From contig CAZNDM010000140.1 in NCBI GenBank assembly GCA_964571845.1, forward strand, positions 1-31,859: a stretch of 31,859 nucleotides of DNA, written 5' to 3'. This document shows, piece by piece, positions 1-7,730 of this stretch; the stretch's first letter is position 1, and the number at the start of each line of letters is the position of its first letter. The notes under the pieces were generated by a model. It was given only the letters and a program-made list of their open reading frames with translations, had not been told where the DNA came from and did no database searches. This DNA is from WFZT01 sp964571845. GTDB taxonomy: Bacteria > Hydrothermota > Hydrothermia > B15-G9 > WFZT01. The position numbers and the translations under genes are program-made.

Positions 1-317
1 CTGTGGGTGAACCTTCCATGAATTGAGAGGGGAGGTTGGATGTGGGTTCTTCCACTTCGTGGGAGAAGAGATTGTAGATGTCCTCTCTCGCAAATCGGTA
101 GGGAAGTTGAGGATGACCCTCCCACTTCGTAGGTGGGGATATTACAGGTGGATCTTCTCTCAAGCAGGAGGAGATAAAGAGGTTTTTCTGCAAATTGACC
201 GGTAAAATATTTTTCGAACAGTCTCAATTTAGGGATACTGAAAAGTTTTTCGGAGAAAAGGAGACCGGGAATTAAGTAAACCTTTTGATAAATAAAGCGG
301 ATTGGGAATTTATATAA
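1..317. other. Intergenic stretch at the left edge, no gene seen
   Basis: I see no convincing gene here. The only open frame (23-205, plus strand) has no family resemblance and no Shine-Dalgarno site. The stretch lies downstream of the HU terminator. It holds two small imperfect hairpins built on the core ACTTCGTRGG, at 54-67 and 121-137. The first core recurs exactly, over 14 nt, at 7421-7434. G-rich and pyrimidine-rich runs around these cores suggest a decayed intergenic repeat rather than coding sequence. Confidence 0.6.
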
Positions 318-362
318 AAAAGATGGGGGGCGCCCGCCGAAGGCGGGCGCCCCCCATCTTTT
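318..362 (-). terminator. Rho-independent terminator of the HU gene
   Basis: A perfect 21-bp inverted repeat (318-338 with 342-362) encloses a 3-nt loop at 339-341. Its core is almost pure G:C. It starts 13 nt after the HU stop codon. On the minus strand the stem ends in a run of T and then an AT-rich tail, as expected of an intrinsic terminator. On that strand the loop region reads CCTTCGG, so a UUCG-like cap is possible. The plus-strand side is also followed by a few T, so it could work weakly in both directions. Confidence 0.93.
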
Positions 363-375
363 ACCCTTTACCTTC

Positions 376-651
376 TTACTTGTTCACCAGTTCTTTCAGC
401 TGATTTGAAGCCTTAAACACGGGCGCCTTCCTGGCAGGAATTGTGATCTCCTCTCTCGTTCTCGGATTTCTCCCTCTCCTCTCGCCTCTCTCTCTGACCA
501 TGAATGTACCGAAACCGATGATCCTCACAGGCTCTCCCTTCGCAAGAGCCTCCTTCACCACATCAATCACGGCCTCAACGGCCTTTGCTGCCTCTCTCTT
601 TGTCATGTTTGCCTTTTCGGCAACTGCTGCAACCAACTCTTGCTTGTTCAT
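376..651 (-). CDS. hup: HU-family histone-like DNA-binding protein
   Basis: This is a 91-residue nucleoid protein that binds and bends DNA as a dimer. The sequence opens with the usual MNKQELVAAVAEKA helix. It contains the family signature GFGTF followed by the basic beta-arm with GRNPRT (about residues 47-66), and ends in the C-terminal helix, so it is full length and intact. The ATG at 651 is preceded by a perfect AGGAGGT. The gene lies 144 nt downstream of hutH but has its own likely promoter and a very strong terminator, so it is probably a separate, highly expressed unit. Family assignment is secure. HU rather than IHF is inferred from overall likeness and from the single copy seen here. 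Confidence 0.96.
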   Translation of the reverse strand: MNKQELVAAVAEKANMTKREAAKAVEAVIDVVKEALAKGEPVRIIGFGTFMVRERGERRGRNPRTREEITIPARKAPVFKASNQLKELVNK

Positions 652-710
652 ACTTTACCTCCTTTTGTTGTTTTTTCAAGCATTTCCAATTCTTTCGATA
701 ATTTTGTTAA

Positions 711-739
711 TATTTAAGGGATTTAGAGTATCCTGTCAA
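711..739 (-). promoter_or_regulatory. Probable sigma70-type promoter of hup
   Basis: On the minus strand a perfect TTGACA (739-734) is followed after 17 nt by TAAATA (716-711), a weak match to TATAAT. This gives a leader of about 50 nt before the HU start at 651. The -35 box is convincing and the -10 box is not, so the exact start point is uncertain. Confidence 0.45.
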
Positions 740-795
740 GACTTTTCCCATGAATAAAGGGATTTCGGAGATTTTTGTATCGGAACACCCTGAAA

Positions 796-2442
796 TTAAA
801 TGAATGCCCCCTCTTCGATCATTTTCGCAATTCGCTCGATTTCATGTGATATTACGCGATCTTCCAACCCCGGGTCAGTCACCCTATCAAGAATTTTCAA
901 TATACGATCACTGCCCTGACCCGGTTTGCCCCTTCGAAACTTCAATGCCCTGTGGGCGACGAGAAATTCGATGGCGACTATCCTTGCCACATTTCTAAGA
1001 AGCTCAAGAGCCTTTATCGCCGCATTCGGCGCCATGCTTACATGGTCCTCCCTATTGGCACTCGTTGGGATCGTATCCACTGTTGCAGGATGTGCAAGAG
1101 TTTTGTTCTCTGACGCAAGAGCGGCAGCCGTGTATTGAGCCAGCATAAAACCATTCATCAATCCAGGCTCCCTGGCAAGAAACATTGGCAATCCCCTGTT
1201 TAACCTCTTATCGAGCAATCTAAAGATTCTTCTCTCAGCCATATTTCCCAGATCAGCAAAAGCAATCTTCAGGAAATCCATTGCAAACCCGGGATACTCT
1301 GCATGAAAGTTTCCGGCTGAAAATGCTCTATTGGGATATTCCTCATGAGGCAGAATCACGGGGTTATCTGTGACTCCGTTTATTTCCTCTGTTAGCCACT
1401 TTTCGGCAAGTTTAAGGGTCTCAAGAACAGGTCCATATACCTGCGGGATACAGCGTATGGAATAGGCGTCCTGAACATGACCAAATTCTCTTCTGACATT
1501 GGAGGAGGACTGCACCTTCTCCTCTGTCAAAATAAGCTCGCTACCCTTTATCAGCTCTTTAACCCTTCTTGCAACTTCAACCTGTCCCCAATGCCCCCTG
1601 AGTTCCATAACTTCAATGTTGAAGGCACTTTCAAAACCTCCGAGGGCTTCCATACTAAGGGCAGCGGATTTCAAGGCAGCATCGAAGACCTTTCTTGCAA
1701 GGTCAATGGCAAAGATGGACAGAGCAGATGTGAAGGCTGTTCCATTGTTCAAGGCGAGTCCCTCTTTTGCCTCAAGGACAATTCTGTCAATCCCGGCTCT
1801 ATGGAGGGCAAGTATTGCAGGCATCCTGACCCATCCATCCTGCCAGTAAAAAGCCTCTCCGCCGAGCTGATAGACCTCTTTCCTCTCCGATTCTGTCAGG
1901 CTATCACCTTCGATTAATCTGGTGAGGAGTTCGTTCTCCCGTTTTTGAACCTCCGGTCTTGGATCTTTCGTAAAGGTAAGCGCAACATGAGAAAGTGGTG
2001 CAAGGTCTCCACTGGCACCCACAGAACCCTTTAGGGGGACAACGGGAGTAACACCTTTTTCAAGCATTTTTAAAATCGTTTCGATTACAACCGGTCTGAC
2101 TCCAGAATAGCCTCGAGCAAGTGAATTAAGTCTTATTAGCATCGTTGCACGAACAATTTCCGGTGGTGCGGGTTCCCCAACCCCTGTAGAGTGTGAAACA
2201 ATCAGGTATCTCTGCAGGAGTCTAACTTCCTCAACTGGTATGGTTCTCTCGGCATTGGCGCCAAAACCAGTTGTTATGCCATATATTACCTTTCTGGTGT
2301 AAACCGATTCCTCAACGATCTGTCGAGATTTTTCGATTCTTTTTAGACTCTCTGGGGAAACAGTTATTTCAGTAGTACCCGGTTTTTCCCTGGCAATTTT
2401 GAGGACATCGTCAATTGTAAGGGAATGACCATCAATCTCCAT
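796..2442 (-). CDS. hutH: Histidine ammonia-lyase / MIO-dependent aromatic amino acid lyase
   Basis: This 548-residue protein belongs to the MIO family, whose histidine members deaminate L-histidine to urocanate. The MIO-forming Ala-Ser-Gly is at residues 143-145 in GSVGASGDLAPLSH. The catalytic Tyr is at 54 in YGITTGFG. His84 in SHSTGVG and Glu382 in GNFHAE match residues typical of histidine lyases rather than phenylalanine or tyrosine lyases. QDAYSIRC (325-332) is also typical. It is longer than the usual 500 or so residues because of an extra segment of roughly 35-45 residues after the MIO loop (about 158-203). The start overlaps the hisS stop by 11 nt and has an internal AGAGG site. No hutU, hutI or hutG is in view. 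An aminomutase role cannot be excluded. Confidence 0.88.
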   Translation of the reverse strand: MEIDGHSLTIDDVLKIAREKPGTTEITVSPESLKRIEKSRQIVEESVYTRKVIYGITTGFGANAERTIPVEEVRLLQRYLIVSHSTGVGEPAPPEIVRATMLIRLNSLARGYSGVRPVVIETILKMLEKGVTPVVPLKGSVGASGDLAPLSHVALTFTKDPRPEVQKRENELLTRLIEGDSLTESERKEVYQLGGEAFYWQDGWVRMPAILALHRAGIDRIVLEAKEGLALNNGTAFTSALSIFAIDLARKVFDAALKSAALSMEALGGFESAFNIEVMELRGHWGQVEVARRVKELIKGSELILTEEKVQSSSNVRREFGHVQDAYSIRCIPQVYGPVLETLKLAEKWLTEEINGVTDNPVILPHEEYPNRAFSAGNFHAEYPGFAMDFLKIAFADLGNMAERRIFRLLDKRLNRGLPMFLAREPGLMNGFMLAQYTAAALASENKTLAHPATVDTIPTSANREDHVSMAPNAAIKALELLRNVARIVAIEFLVAHRALKFRRGKPGQGSDRILKILDRVTDPGLEDRVISHEIERIAKMIEEGAFI

Positions 2443-3751
2443 GGATTTCCTCTTTAATAACCCTCACAGCCTCCTCAATTTTCATCCTTTCCTGTGTTTC
2501 TGTTTTCAAATTCTTGAGCGTAACCTCTCCTGCCTCGATCTCATCAGGACCGTAAAAGACGGCAAATGGGATGCCGCGGTCGCTGGCATAGCCGAGCTGT
2601 GCACGGAGATTCTTTTTGCCAAGGTAAAGATCCACATTCAACCCCTCGTCCCTGAGTTTTTTAGCAAGTCTTGCAGAATCGTGGATAAACTCTTTCCTGA
2701 AGACCGTTACAAGCACATGTGTATGGGTTTTCATATCAGGTAAAATTCCAAGATCAAGGAGTCCCTGGTAAATCCTCTCAAGACCGAGACTGCCGCCTGT
2801 TGCCGGGAAATCTCTCCCTGAAAAAATCTTTATGAGGCCATCGTATCTGCCTCCGCCGCTCACACTCGGGAGGGATACATCCTCGAGAACGGCTTCGTAG
2901 ATGGGTCCGGTGTAGTAATCAAGTCCGCGGGCAAGGCTGAGATCCACCCTGATGTGAGTCTCTGGAACTCCAAGGATTTTCAGGTAATCCAGGAGTTCTT
3001 TTAATTCAGAGATACCCGCAAGACCTGATTCTCCAAAAAAGTTCTGTCCAAAGGAGAGCGCCTCGTCGTTGGATTTAAACTCTGCCGTAATTATTTGCTG
3101 GATTTTTGAAATAGCAGTATTACTGTATCCTTTATCAGCAAGCTCTTCGATTACCCCATCCACTCCAATTTTGTCGAGTTTGTCAATTATCCTTGCCGTT
3201 TCATGTTCCTTTTCAACAGGAATTTCAGCAATTTCAATAAGGCCTCGGATAACCTTTCTGGAGTTCACCTTTATTGTAAATTTTTTGAATCCGAGTGTAT
3301 GAAGGCTTTCATAAACGATAGCTATGATTTCGGCATCAGCCATAAGAGAGGATGTTCCCACGATATCGAAATCACATTGATAAAACTCGCGGTATCTCCC
3401 TTTCTGTGGACTATCGGCTCTCCACACTGGAGCGATCTGATACCTTTTGAAAGGTTTTGGAATATCCGGATGCATGGCAATCACACGAGAAAGGGGCACT
3501 GTGAGGTCGTAGCGTAGTCCCACATCTCTTCCGCCATGGTCCTTGAACCTGTATATGAGCATTTCGGCATCCTCACCGTACTTGCCACCGAGAGTCTCCC
3601 AGAGCTCGATCGAAGGAGTCTCAAGAGGGTCAAAGCCATACTTTCTGAAAACTTTTTTAAGCTGTTCAACTATAAACTCTCTTCTTACCGCATCTTCTGG
3701 TAGATAGTCTCTTGTACCTTTTAAAACAGCTGGTTTTACTCTCTTTGCCAT
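2432..3751 (-). CDS. hisS: Histidyl-tRNA synthetase
   Basis: This class II synthetase attaches histidine to tRNA-His. At 439 residues it has the normal length. It opens with the family start KGTRDYLPED. Class II motif 2 is visible around 110-131 (VWRADSPQKGRYREFYQCD). The histidine-binding stretch LARGLDYYTGPIYE follows in the middle, with motif 3 after GGGRYDGL and SLGLERI. The last 90 or so residues form the anticodon-binding domain (LVTVFRKE..., DLYLGKKNLRAQLGYA). The ATG lies 2 nt after the stop of the DUF167 gene, with an AGAGGA site inside that gene's end. It is the second-last gene of the thrS operon and overlaps hutH. Nothing looks damaged. Confidence 0.97.
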   Translation of the reverse strand: MAKRVKPAVLKGTRDYLPEDAVRREFIVEQLKKVFRKYGFDPLETPSIELWETLGGKYGEDAEMLIYRFKDHGGRDVGLRYDLTVPLSRVIAMHPDIPKPFKRYQIAPVWRADSPQKGRYREFYQCDFDIVGTSSLMADAEIIAIVYESLHTLGFKKFTIKVNSRKVIRGLIEIAEIPVEKEHETARIIDKLDKIGVDGVIEELADKGYSNTAISKIQQIITAEFKSNDEALSFGQNFFGESGLAGISELKELLDYLKILGVPETHIRVDLSLARGLDYYTGPIYEAVLEDVSLPSVSGGGRYDGLIKIFSGRDFPATGGSLGLERIYQGLLDLGILPDMKTHTHVLVTVFRKEFIHDSARLAKKLRDEGLNVDLYLGKKNLRAQLGYASDRGIPFAVFYGPDEIEAGEVTLKNLKTETQERMKIEEAVRVIKEEIHGD

Positions 3752-3753
3752 TT

Positions 3754-4026
3754 TTAGTCCTCTAAAATTTTCAGGATTTCATCAAGGGTAAAACCTGGAA
3801 TTTCCAGCCTTTTATCTCTTGATGTCTCACCGGATTTCAGGCGGACATCTGACCTGCTTATTCTGAGTTTTTTTGCCAGAAATTTAATGAGTTCTTCGTT
3901 TGCCCTGCCTTTTTCAGGCGGGGCAGCAACGTCGATTTTTAAAATCTTTTCTCCGTTGTGAACAATGACACCTCTGAACCTTGTTGAAGGTGCAGAGGGC
4001 TTGACTTTGATGTTAATAACGGGCAT
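3754..4026 (-). CDS. yggU: DUF167 / YggU family protein
   Basis: This small 90-residue protein matches the DUF167 (YggU) family. It has the N-terminal strand with KVKPSAPSTRF, the centre ILKIDVAAPPEKGRANEELIKFLAKKL, and then SDVRLKSGETSRDKRLEI. Length and order are standard. The family has a known fold but no established biochemical role. Its start ATG shares one base with the lemA stop (TGATG), so translation is probably coupled. It sits between lemA and hisS in the translation operon, a position that does not by itself reveal a function. Confidence 0.93.
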   Translation of the reverse strand: MPVINIKVKPSAPSTRFRGVIVHNGEKILKIDVAAPPEKGRANEELIKFLAKKLRISRSDVRLKSGETSRDKRLEIPGFTLDEILKILED

Positions 4027-4580
4027 CAGAACTTTACTTTTGGAACCTCTGTTTTCCCCTGTTCAGCCTTAAAGTAAGGCTGTTCCTGGAACCCAAAGAG
4101 TCGGGCAACTATGTTTGTTGGGAATTTTTTAATTGCAATATTGTAATTTCTCACAGCTTCGTTATATCTGATGCGTGCGACAGCGATCCGATTTTCAGTT
4201 CCAGCAAGTTCATCCATCAACCTGATGAAGGTCTGATCAGCCTTGAGCTGGGGGTAGTTTTCAATCACAGCGAGCAAACGGGAGAGAGCTGCGTCGAGCT
4301 GGGCATTAGCCTGAATCCTTTCCTGGCGTGTGCGAGCGCCTGCAAGCTTTGCCCGCGCATCTGCCACATATTTGAAGATCTCCTTCTCGTGACTCGCATA
4401 CCCTTTGACTGTATTGACCAGATTGGGTATAAGATCAGCTCTCCTCTGCATCTGAGTCTCAATCTGGGACCAGTACAGATCCACCTGCTCTCTTAGAGAC
4501 ACCAGCCGGTTGTATGCCGACACAAGTGGAAAGATGAAGAGAACAGCAAGAACAGCAACGCCGATAAGTAGCTTCTTCAT
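4026..4580 (-). CDS. lemA: LemA family membrane-anchored protein
   Basis: This 184-residue protein has one N-terminal membrane segment (about residues 3-22) and then a long helical region typical of LemA. The family landmarks are present: YNRLVSLREQVDLYWSQIETQMQRRADLIPNLVNTVKGYASHE in the first third, NYPQLKADQTFIRLMDEL at about 103-120, and the closing RYNEAVRNYNIAIKKFPTNI and FGFQEQPYF. The role of LemA proteins is not well established. It begins one base after the rpmI stop, with no good Shine-Dalgarno, so translational coupling is likely. Its place directly after rpmI, where rplT normally sits, is unusual. Confidence 0.95.
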   Translation of the reverse strand: MKKLLIGVAVLAVLFIFPLVSAYNRLVSLREQVDLYWSQIETQMQRRADLIPNLVNTVKGYASHEKEIFKYVADARAKLAGARTRQERIQANAQLDAALSRLLAVIENYPQLKADQTFIRLMDELAGTENRIAVARIRYNEAVRNYNIAIKKFPTNIVARLFGFQEQPYFKAEQGKTEVPKVKF

Positions 4581-4581
4581 T

Positions 4582-4782
4582 TTAGAATTTGTAAGGGATA
4601 ATCATGCGAATTCTTCTGAAATCTGCTTTATCAACAAGATCCGGCTGTCTCAGGTGTCTCTTTCTTTTGCGTGTTTTCTTGGTCAATATGTGGCTCTTGA
4701 ATGCATGTCTTCTTTTAATTTTCCCGGATCCTGTAACCTTGAATCTCTTTGCTGCTGATCTTTTGGTTTTAAACTTTGGCAT
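4582..4782 (-). CDS. rpmI: 50S ribosomal protein L35
   Basis: This 66-residue, highly basic protein matches bacterial L35, a component of the large ribosomal subunit. It starts MPKFKTKRSAAKRF, contains KVTGSGKIKRRHAFKSHI and the basic run around residues 36-42, and ends close to the usual length. The ATG is 9 nt after GGAGGT, and that site is formed by the last codons of infC. The order infC-rpmI is the conserved one. The normal next gene, rplT (L20), is missing and lemA follows instead. Confidence 0.96.
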   Translation of the reverse strand: MPKFKTKRSAAKRFKVTGSGKIKRRHAFKSHILTKKTRKRKRHLRQPDLVDKADFRRIRMIIPYKF

Positions 4783-4788
4783 TGTGAC

Positions 4789-5343
4789 TCAACCTCCTTT
4801 CTTTTTTATTGTCGGTCTGATAAGTGAAGTGATATATCTTCCTTCCATTTTAGGAGGAACTTCCACGGCGGACATATCGGACAGCTCCTCTAAGATGGAA
4901 TTTATCAACTTAAAACCTTTGTCCTGATGGACTATTTCCCGTCCTTTAAAAAAAATTTTGACCTTAACTTTATGGCCATCTTCAAGGAATTCACGCACCT
5001 TTTTCAGCTTTGTTTCAAGGTCGTGCTTATCAATAGAAGGTCTGAAGGAAATTTCCTTAACCTCGCCTGCCTGCTTCTTTTTAGCCTCTTTTTTCCGTTT
5101 TTTCTCTTCATACTTGAACTTCCCATAATCCATGATCTTGGCAACCGGAGGATTGGCATTGGGTGCCACCTCCACAAGATCCAGATTCATGGAATATGCG
5201 AGTTCCAGTGCGTCCCTTGTTTTCATTATTCCAAGCTGTTTGCCATCAGGGCCTATGACCCTTACCTCAGGTACCCTTATCCTTTCATTTACCCTGTGTT
5301 CCTCAGGGTCCCTTCTTACCTTTCTGTAAAATCTTCCTCTAAT
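4789..5343 (-). CDS. infC: Translation initiation factor IF-3 (AUU start)
   Basis: IF-3 binds the 30S subunit and checks start codon and initiator tRNA pairing. From the first ATG (5226) the protein would lack about 40 conserved N-terminal residues. The same frame stays open upstream and encodes RVNERIRVPEVRVIG and GKQLGI, the classic IF-3 opening. It reaches ATT at 5343-5341, 7 nt after GGAGGT (5356-5351). I therefore call an AUU start and a 184-residue protein, a normal IF-3 length. AUU starts in infC are known to support autoregulation, because IF-3 discriminates against its own codon. The C-terminal domain (KVKIFFKGREIVHQDKGF) is complete. The Shine-Dalgarno site lies in the last codons of thrS. 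Confidence 0.94.
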   Translation of the reverse strand: MRGRFYRKVRRDPEEHRVNERIRVPEVRVIGPDGKQLGIMKTRDALELAYSMNLDLVEVAPNANPPVAKIMDYGKFKYEEKKRKKEAKKKQAGEVKEISFRPSIDKHDLETKLKKVREFLEDGHKVKVKIFFKGREIVHQDKGFKLINSILEELSDMSAVEVPPKMEGRYITSLIRPTIKKKGG

Positions 5344-5356
5344 TTTAACTACCTCC
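5341..5356 (-). promoter_or_regulatory. Ribosome-binding site and AUU start of infC inside the thrS end
   Basis: On the minus strand GGAGGT (5356-5351) forms the last Arg codons and part of the stop of thrS. After a 7-nt spacer comes ATT (5343-5341), which opens the infC frame. No ATG, GTG or TTG exists in frame between here and the internal ATG at 5226. This site fixes the start call. Confidence 0.85.
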
Positions 5357-7238
5357 TTTTACTTATAAGTTCATCAAGCATTTTGGTAAACTCATCGAGT
5401 TCCATCCGTCCAATATCCCCTTCCCCGTGCTTCCGCACGGATACCAATCCCTTCTCTTCCTCCTCTTTACCAATAATTAACATAAATGGAATCTTTTGCT
5501 TTTCTGCCTCACGGATCTTGTAGCCGATTTTCTCTGATCTGTGGTCAAGCTCGACCCTGTAACCGCGAGCAAATAGATTATCGTAGATCTCCTTTGCATA
5601 ATCAATATTTTGATCTGTTATTGGCAGGATTTTAACCTGCACCGGTGCAAGCCAGACAGGGAAATTTCCACCATAATGTTCTATCAGCGTACCAAAGAAC
5701 CTCTCAAGGGATCCCATCAGGGCACGGTGTATCATGTAAGGTCTTTTGTCCTTGCCATCCTTGTCGCGATATGTTACATCAAACCTTTCAGGAAGATTAA
5801 AATCGAACTGGATCGTCGAACACTGCCAGGCTCGACCAAGTGCGTCTTTGATTTTTATGTCAATCTTGGGACCGTAAAACGCACCTCCACCCTCATCGAT
5901 GTCATACTTCAACCCGGCTTTCTCCACTGCCTTTATCAGTGAATTCGTAGCAAGCTCCCACATTTCGTCATCACCTACATACTTTTCCGGCTTGGTGGAA
6001 ATGTAAATCTCATAATCTTCAAAACCAAAACTCTTTAAGATGTAAAGAGAGAGGTCGATCACACCGATGATTTCCTCTTCAACCTGATCGGGACGAGCAA
6101 AGATGTGGGCATCATCCTGTGTAAAACCACGAACTCTCAACAGTCCATGCAGTACTCCTGAACGCTCGTAACGATAAACAGTTCCCAGTTCCGCATACCT
6201 GATGGGCAGATCCCTGTAGCTTCTGATCCTGGACTTGTAAATCAGGATGTGGAAGGGACAGTTCATGGGTTTAACATAGTAGGTGTCGTTCTCTATTTTC
6301 ATAGGCGAGAACATGTTTTCCTGATAAAATCCAAGATGTCCTGATATCTCCCACAGTTTGGCTCTGCCAACATGTGGCGTGTAAACGGGTTCATACCCCC
6401 GCTTCAGGTGCTCTTCAATCCAGAATCTTTCGATTTCAAGTCTTATTCTTGCTCCTTTTGGATGCCAGAGTACGAGACCGGGTCCAACATCATCGTTGAT
6501 AGAATAAAGATCGAGCTCTTTGCCAAGCTTCCTGTGGTCCCTTTTCTTTGCCTCTTCAAGTTTTCTCAGGTATTCGTTGAGCTCTTCCTTTGACGGAAAA
6601 GATATTCCATAAATTCTCTGTAAAACAGGGTTTCTTTCATCCCCCCGCCAGTAACTTGAGGAGGAGGAAAGAAGTTTTACAGCCTTAACAAATCCAGTAC
6701 TCGGCAGGTGTGGACCTCTGCAGAGATCAACAAAATCTCCCTGCCAGTAAACCGAGACAGTATCCTCGTCAATCTCATTCAAAAGCTCGACCTTGTAGTC
6801 TTCACCAAGTTTTTTAAAGAGCTCAATAGCCTTATCTCTGGGCAGCTCCTCGCGGCGAAGGGGAAGATTCCTCTTTATTATCTCCTTCATCTTTTTCTCT
6901 ATTTTTTTGAGATCCTCAGGTGTGAATGTTCGCCCCTGTGTGTCGAAATCGTAGTAAAAACCATTTTCAATGGCTGGTCCTATTGTTACCTTGACTTCAG
7001 GGAAGAGCTCTTTGACAGCCTGAGCCATTATGTGAGAGGATGTATGCCAGTAAACTTCTCTTCCTTCAGGAGAAGAGAAGTCGAGAAGCTCAATTTCATC
7101 GGCATCTTCAGGCACGAGAGCAAGATCCACGAGTCTGCCGTCCACGCGGGCAACAAAATACCCGTTCTTTTTCGCAAATTCCACCAACTTATCACGCTCA
7201 ATTTCCAATACTTCACCACCTGGGAGCTTTACCCTCAT
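5349..7238 (-). CDS. thrS: Threonyl-tRNA synthetase
   Basis: This 629-residue class II synthetase attaches threonine to tRNA-Thr. The domains run in the usual order. A TGS domain (about 1-60) is followed by the editing domain with H65 and H69 in HTSSH and the editing-site Cys173 in DLCRGPH. The catalytic core follows, with zinc ligands Cys327 (MNCPFH) and His378 (DDAHIF), motif 2 VYRYERSG and motif 3 near IHRALMGS. The anticodon-binding domain comes last (KILPITD... and LDHRSEKIGYKI). The ATG at 7238 follows GAGGT by 6 nt. A near-ideal promoter lies about 37 nt upstream and the predicted leader is short, with no T-box visible. It heads the operon down to hutH. Confidence 0.98.
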   Translation of the reverse strand: MRVKLPGGEVLEIERDKLVEFAKKNGYFVARVDGRLVDLALVPEDADEIELLDFSSPEGREVYWHTSSHIMAQAVKELFPEVKVTIGPAIENGFYYDFDTQGRTFTPEDLKKIEKKMKEIIKRNLPLRREELPRDKAIELFKKLGEDYKVELLNEIDEDTVSVYWQGDFVDLCRGPHLPSTGFVKAVKLLSSSSSYWRGDERNPVLQRIYGISFPSKEELNEYLRKLEEAKKRDHRKLGKELDLYSINDDVGPGLVLWHPKGARIRLEIERFWIEEHLKRGYEPVYTPHVGRAKLWEISGHLGFYQENMFSPMKIENDTYYVKPMNCPFHILIYKSRIRSYRDLPIRYAELGTVYRYERSGVLHGLLRVRGFTQDDAHIFARPDQVEEEIIGVIDLSLYILKSFGFEDYEIYISTKPEKYVGDDEMWELATNSLIKAVEKAGLKYDIDEGGGAFYGPKIDIKIKDALGRAWQCSTIQFDFNLPERFDVTYRDKDGKDKRPYMIHRALMGSLERFFGTLIEHYGGNFPVWLAPVQVKILPITDQNIDYAKEIYDNLFARGYRVELDHRSEKIGYKIREAEKQKIPFMLIIGKEEEEKGLVSVRKHGEGDIGRMELDEFTKMLDELISKRR

Positions 7239-7730
7239 GTTAACACCTCATTTTGTGAGATTTAAACAGCTCTTAATATAATGTGCTGTAATTATTATGT
7301 CAACGCAAATTGAAAGGGTGTTCGAGAAAATATCTTACCCGCAATCACTTCCCCTTTCAGTTCCGGGGAAAAGCCCTCTAATATTTCCTCTCCTGTTTCC
7401 AAGAAGGTCCAGCTACAGCTACTTCGTGGGAGAAACCTGCGAGATGGGAGGGGATTGAGGGAAGGGCATTACCTCCTTTATCCTCGCCCGCAACATGTAC
7501 ACAAAGCGGAATGGACCTGATAACTTTCCGTCACAATGGCTGAAAAACAGCAGAATAGAAGCATGAGAAATGAATCTTTTCCAGAGGACATCGATCTTTT
7601 GGGGAGATTTGTGAAAATCTTCTGTACTAACGCACGCAGTAAGGAAGGCAATAAATCTTATTTTCAAACCAACTCTTTCGAGTACACTCACTCAAATTTA
7701 AAAAAGAGCACAGATATGGCAGGGAACAAT
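7239..7730. other. Intergenic gap of about 490 nt upstream of thrS
   Basis: The first 65 nt hold the thrS leader and promoter. The rest has no gene I can support. The open frame at 7419-7691 on the minus strand has no Shine-Dalgarno, unusual composition and no family likeness. The stretch contains ACTTCGTGGGAGAA (7421-7434), repeated from the left edge, and a small C/G hairpin near 7350-7377 without a U-tract. No T-box or other riboswitch pattern was recognised. An upstream terminator for the glyA operon might lie here, but none is clear. Confidence 0.55.
7275..7303 (-). promoter_or_regulatory. Sigma70-type promoter of the thrS operon
   Basis: On the minus strand TTGACA (7303-7298, perfect) is followed by exactly 17 nt and then TATATT (7280-7275, five of six). 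The expected start is near 7268, giving a 30-nt leader that ends in the thrS Shine-Dalgarno. This is among the strongest promoters in the window. Confidence 0.8.

Noticed and set aside
23..205. 60-residue open frame on the plus strand at the left edge
   Set aside because: It covers repeat-like DNA, has no ribosome site and no recognisable protein pattern.
4927..5523. 198-residue open frame opposite infC and thrS
   Set aside because: It is an antisense shadow of two certain genes, rich in Ser, Phe and Leu, as expected of reverse-frame translation.
7239..7303. T-box or attenuator in front of thrS
   Set aside because: The promoter leaves a leader of only about 30 nt, too short for a T-box, and no T-box core motif is present.
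7419..7691. 90-residue open frame on the minus strand upstream of thrS
   Set aside because: No Shine-Dalgarno, odd composition, and its end covers a repeat found at the left edge. It looks like translated intergenic repeat.
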